From Conexibacteraceae bacterium (GTDB lineage Bacteria; Actinomycetota; Thermoleophilia; Solirubrobacterales; Solirubrobacteraceae), in NCBI GenBank assembly GCA_009785395.1, contig WQWK01000126.1:1-6225 (forward strand): 6,225 bases of DNA. The letters run 5' to 3'. The notes beneath the pieces were generated by a model that was not told where the DNA came from, ran no database searches, and worked only from the letters and a program-made list of their open reading frames with translations. How positions within the stretch are numbered: position 1 is the stretch's first letter; each line of letters opens with the position of its first letter. The position numbers were made by a program, and so were the translations under genes. Positions 6,040 to 6,225 of this stretch are shown here, in pieces.

Positions 6040-6225
6040 ACGGCAGGCCGGTCGCCGCCGAGGCCTCCGCCGCGAGGCCTCGGATCGCGTCCCAGTCACC
6101 TGCGGCGACGAGGTCCGCGGGCACCATCCAGGTGCCGCCGATGCAGACGACGTTCGGCAGCGCCAGATATTCGCCGGCGCGCGCGAGGTCGATGCCGCCG
6201 GTCGGGCAGAACCTGACGTCCGGGA
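6023..6225 (-). CDS. eda: KDPG / KHG aldolase (partial, C-terminal 66 residues)
   Basis: Minus-strand translation ending in TAG (complement of 6023-6025) gives the C-terminus of 2-dehydro-3-deoxyphosphogluconate (4-hydroxy-2-oxoglutarate) aldolase. The hallmark [11 protein letters not shown] (residues 2-12 of the visible part), [18 protein letters not shown] (18-35) and [12 protein letters not shown] (40-51) align well by eye with the E. coli Eda C-terminus ([27 protein letters not shown]). The enzyme cleaves KDPG to pyruvate and glyceraldehyde-3-phosphate in the Entner-Doudoroff pathway or related sugar-acid catabolism. The Schiff-base lysine and the N-terminus lie outside the window, so catalytic integrity cannot be checked. 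The short Ala/Pro tail is unremarkable. It converges on the ROK regulator gene with a 27-bp gap. Confidence 0.92.
   Translation of the reverse strand, partial: PDVRFCPTGGIDLARAGEYLALPNVVCIGGTWMVPADLVAAGDWDAIRGLAAEASAATGLPSPAAA

Overview
This is a roughly 70% GC, tightly packed bacterial chromosome segment. Overlapping genes, GTG/TTG starts, very high third-position GC and an AbiEi/DUF559-type protein all suggest a high-GC Actinomycetota. A soil lineage such as Thermoleophilia would fit, but that is an inference from style, not from any marker gene.

Layout from left to right: the N-terminal two thirds of a CcdA-type thiol transporter on the minus strand (1-486); a short, comparatively AT-rich divergent spacer; a plus-strand protein joining an AbiEi-like winged helix to a DUF559/Vsr-like nuclease-fold domain (586-1557), with a perfect 17-bp inverted repeat at its 5' end; a convergent minus-strand LACTB2-like metallo-beta-lactamase-fold hydrolase (1560-2345); then, after only 22 bp of divergent spacer, a plus-strand block of three overlapping genes: a UPF0104/flippase-like membrane protein (2368-3432), an O-antigen ligase/Wzy-like polytopic membrane protein (3393-4832) and a ROK-family transcriptional regulator (4829-5995). 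Convergent to these, at the right edge, is the C-terminal part of a KDPG aldolase (6023-6225), and a strong GC hairpin separates the two 3' ends.

The three-gene block is the coherent functional unit. Two membrane proteins of families that handle lipid-linked substrates and surface glycans are translationally linked to a sugar-sensing-type repressor. A plausible reading is a small surface-glycan or glycolipid module with its own sugar-responsive regulator; the substrate cannot be told from the sequence. The Entner-Doudoroff aldolase next door is sugar-related but in convergent orientation, so joint control is only a possibility.

The most unusual signal is the palindrome at 632-675 inside the 5' end of the AbiEi/DUF559 gene, which could be an operator or an RNA switch for that gene. 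I found no clear evidence of a wholly new multi-gene system, mobile element, CRISPR array or RNA gene.
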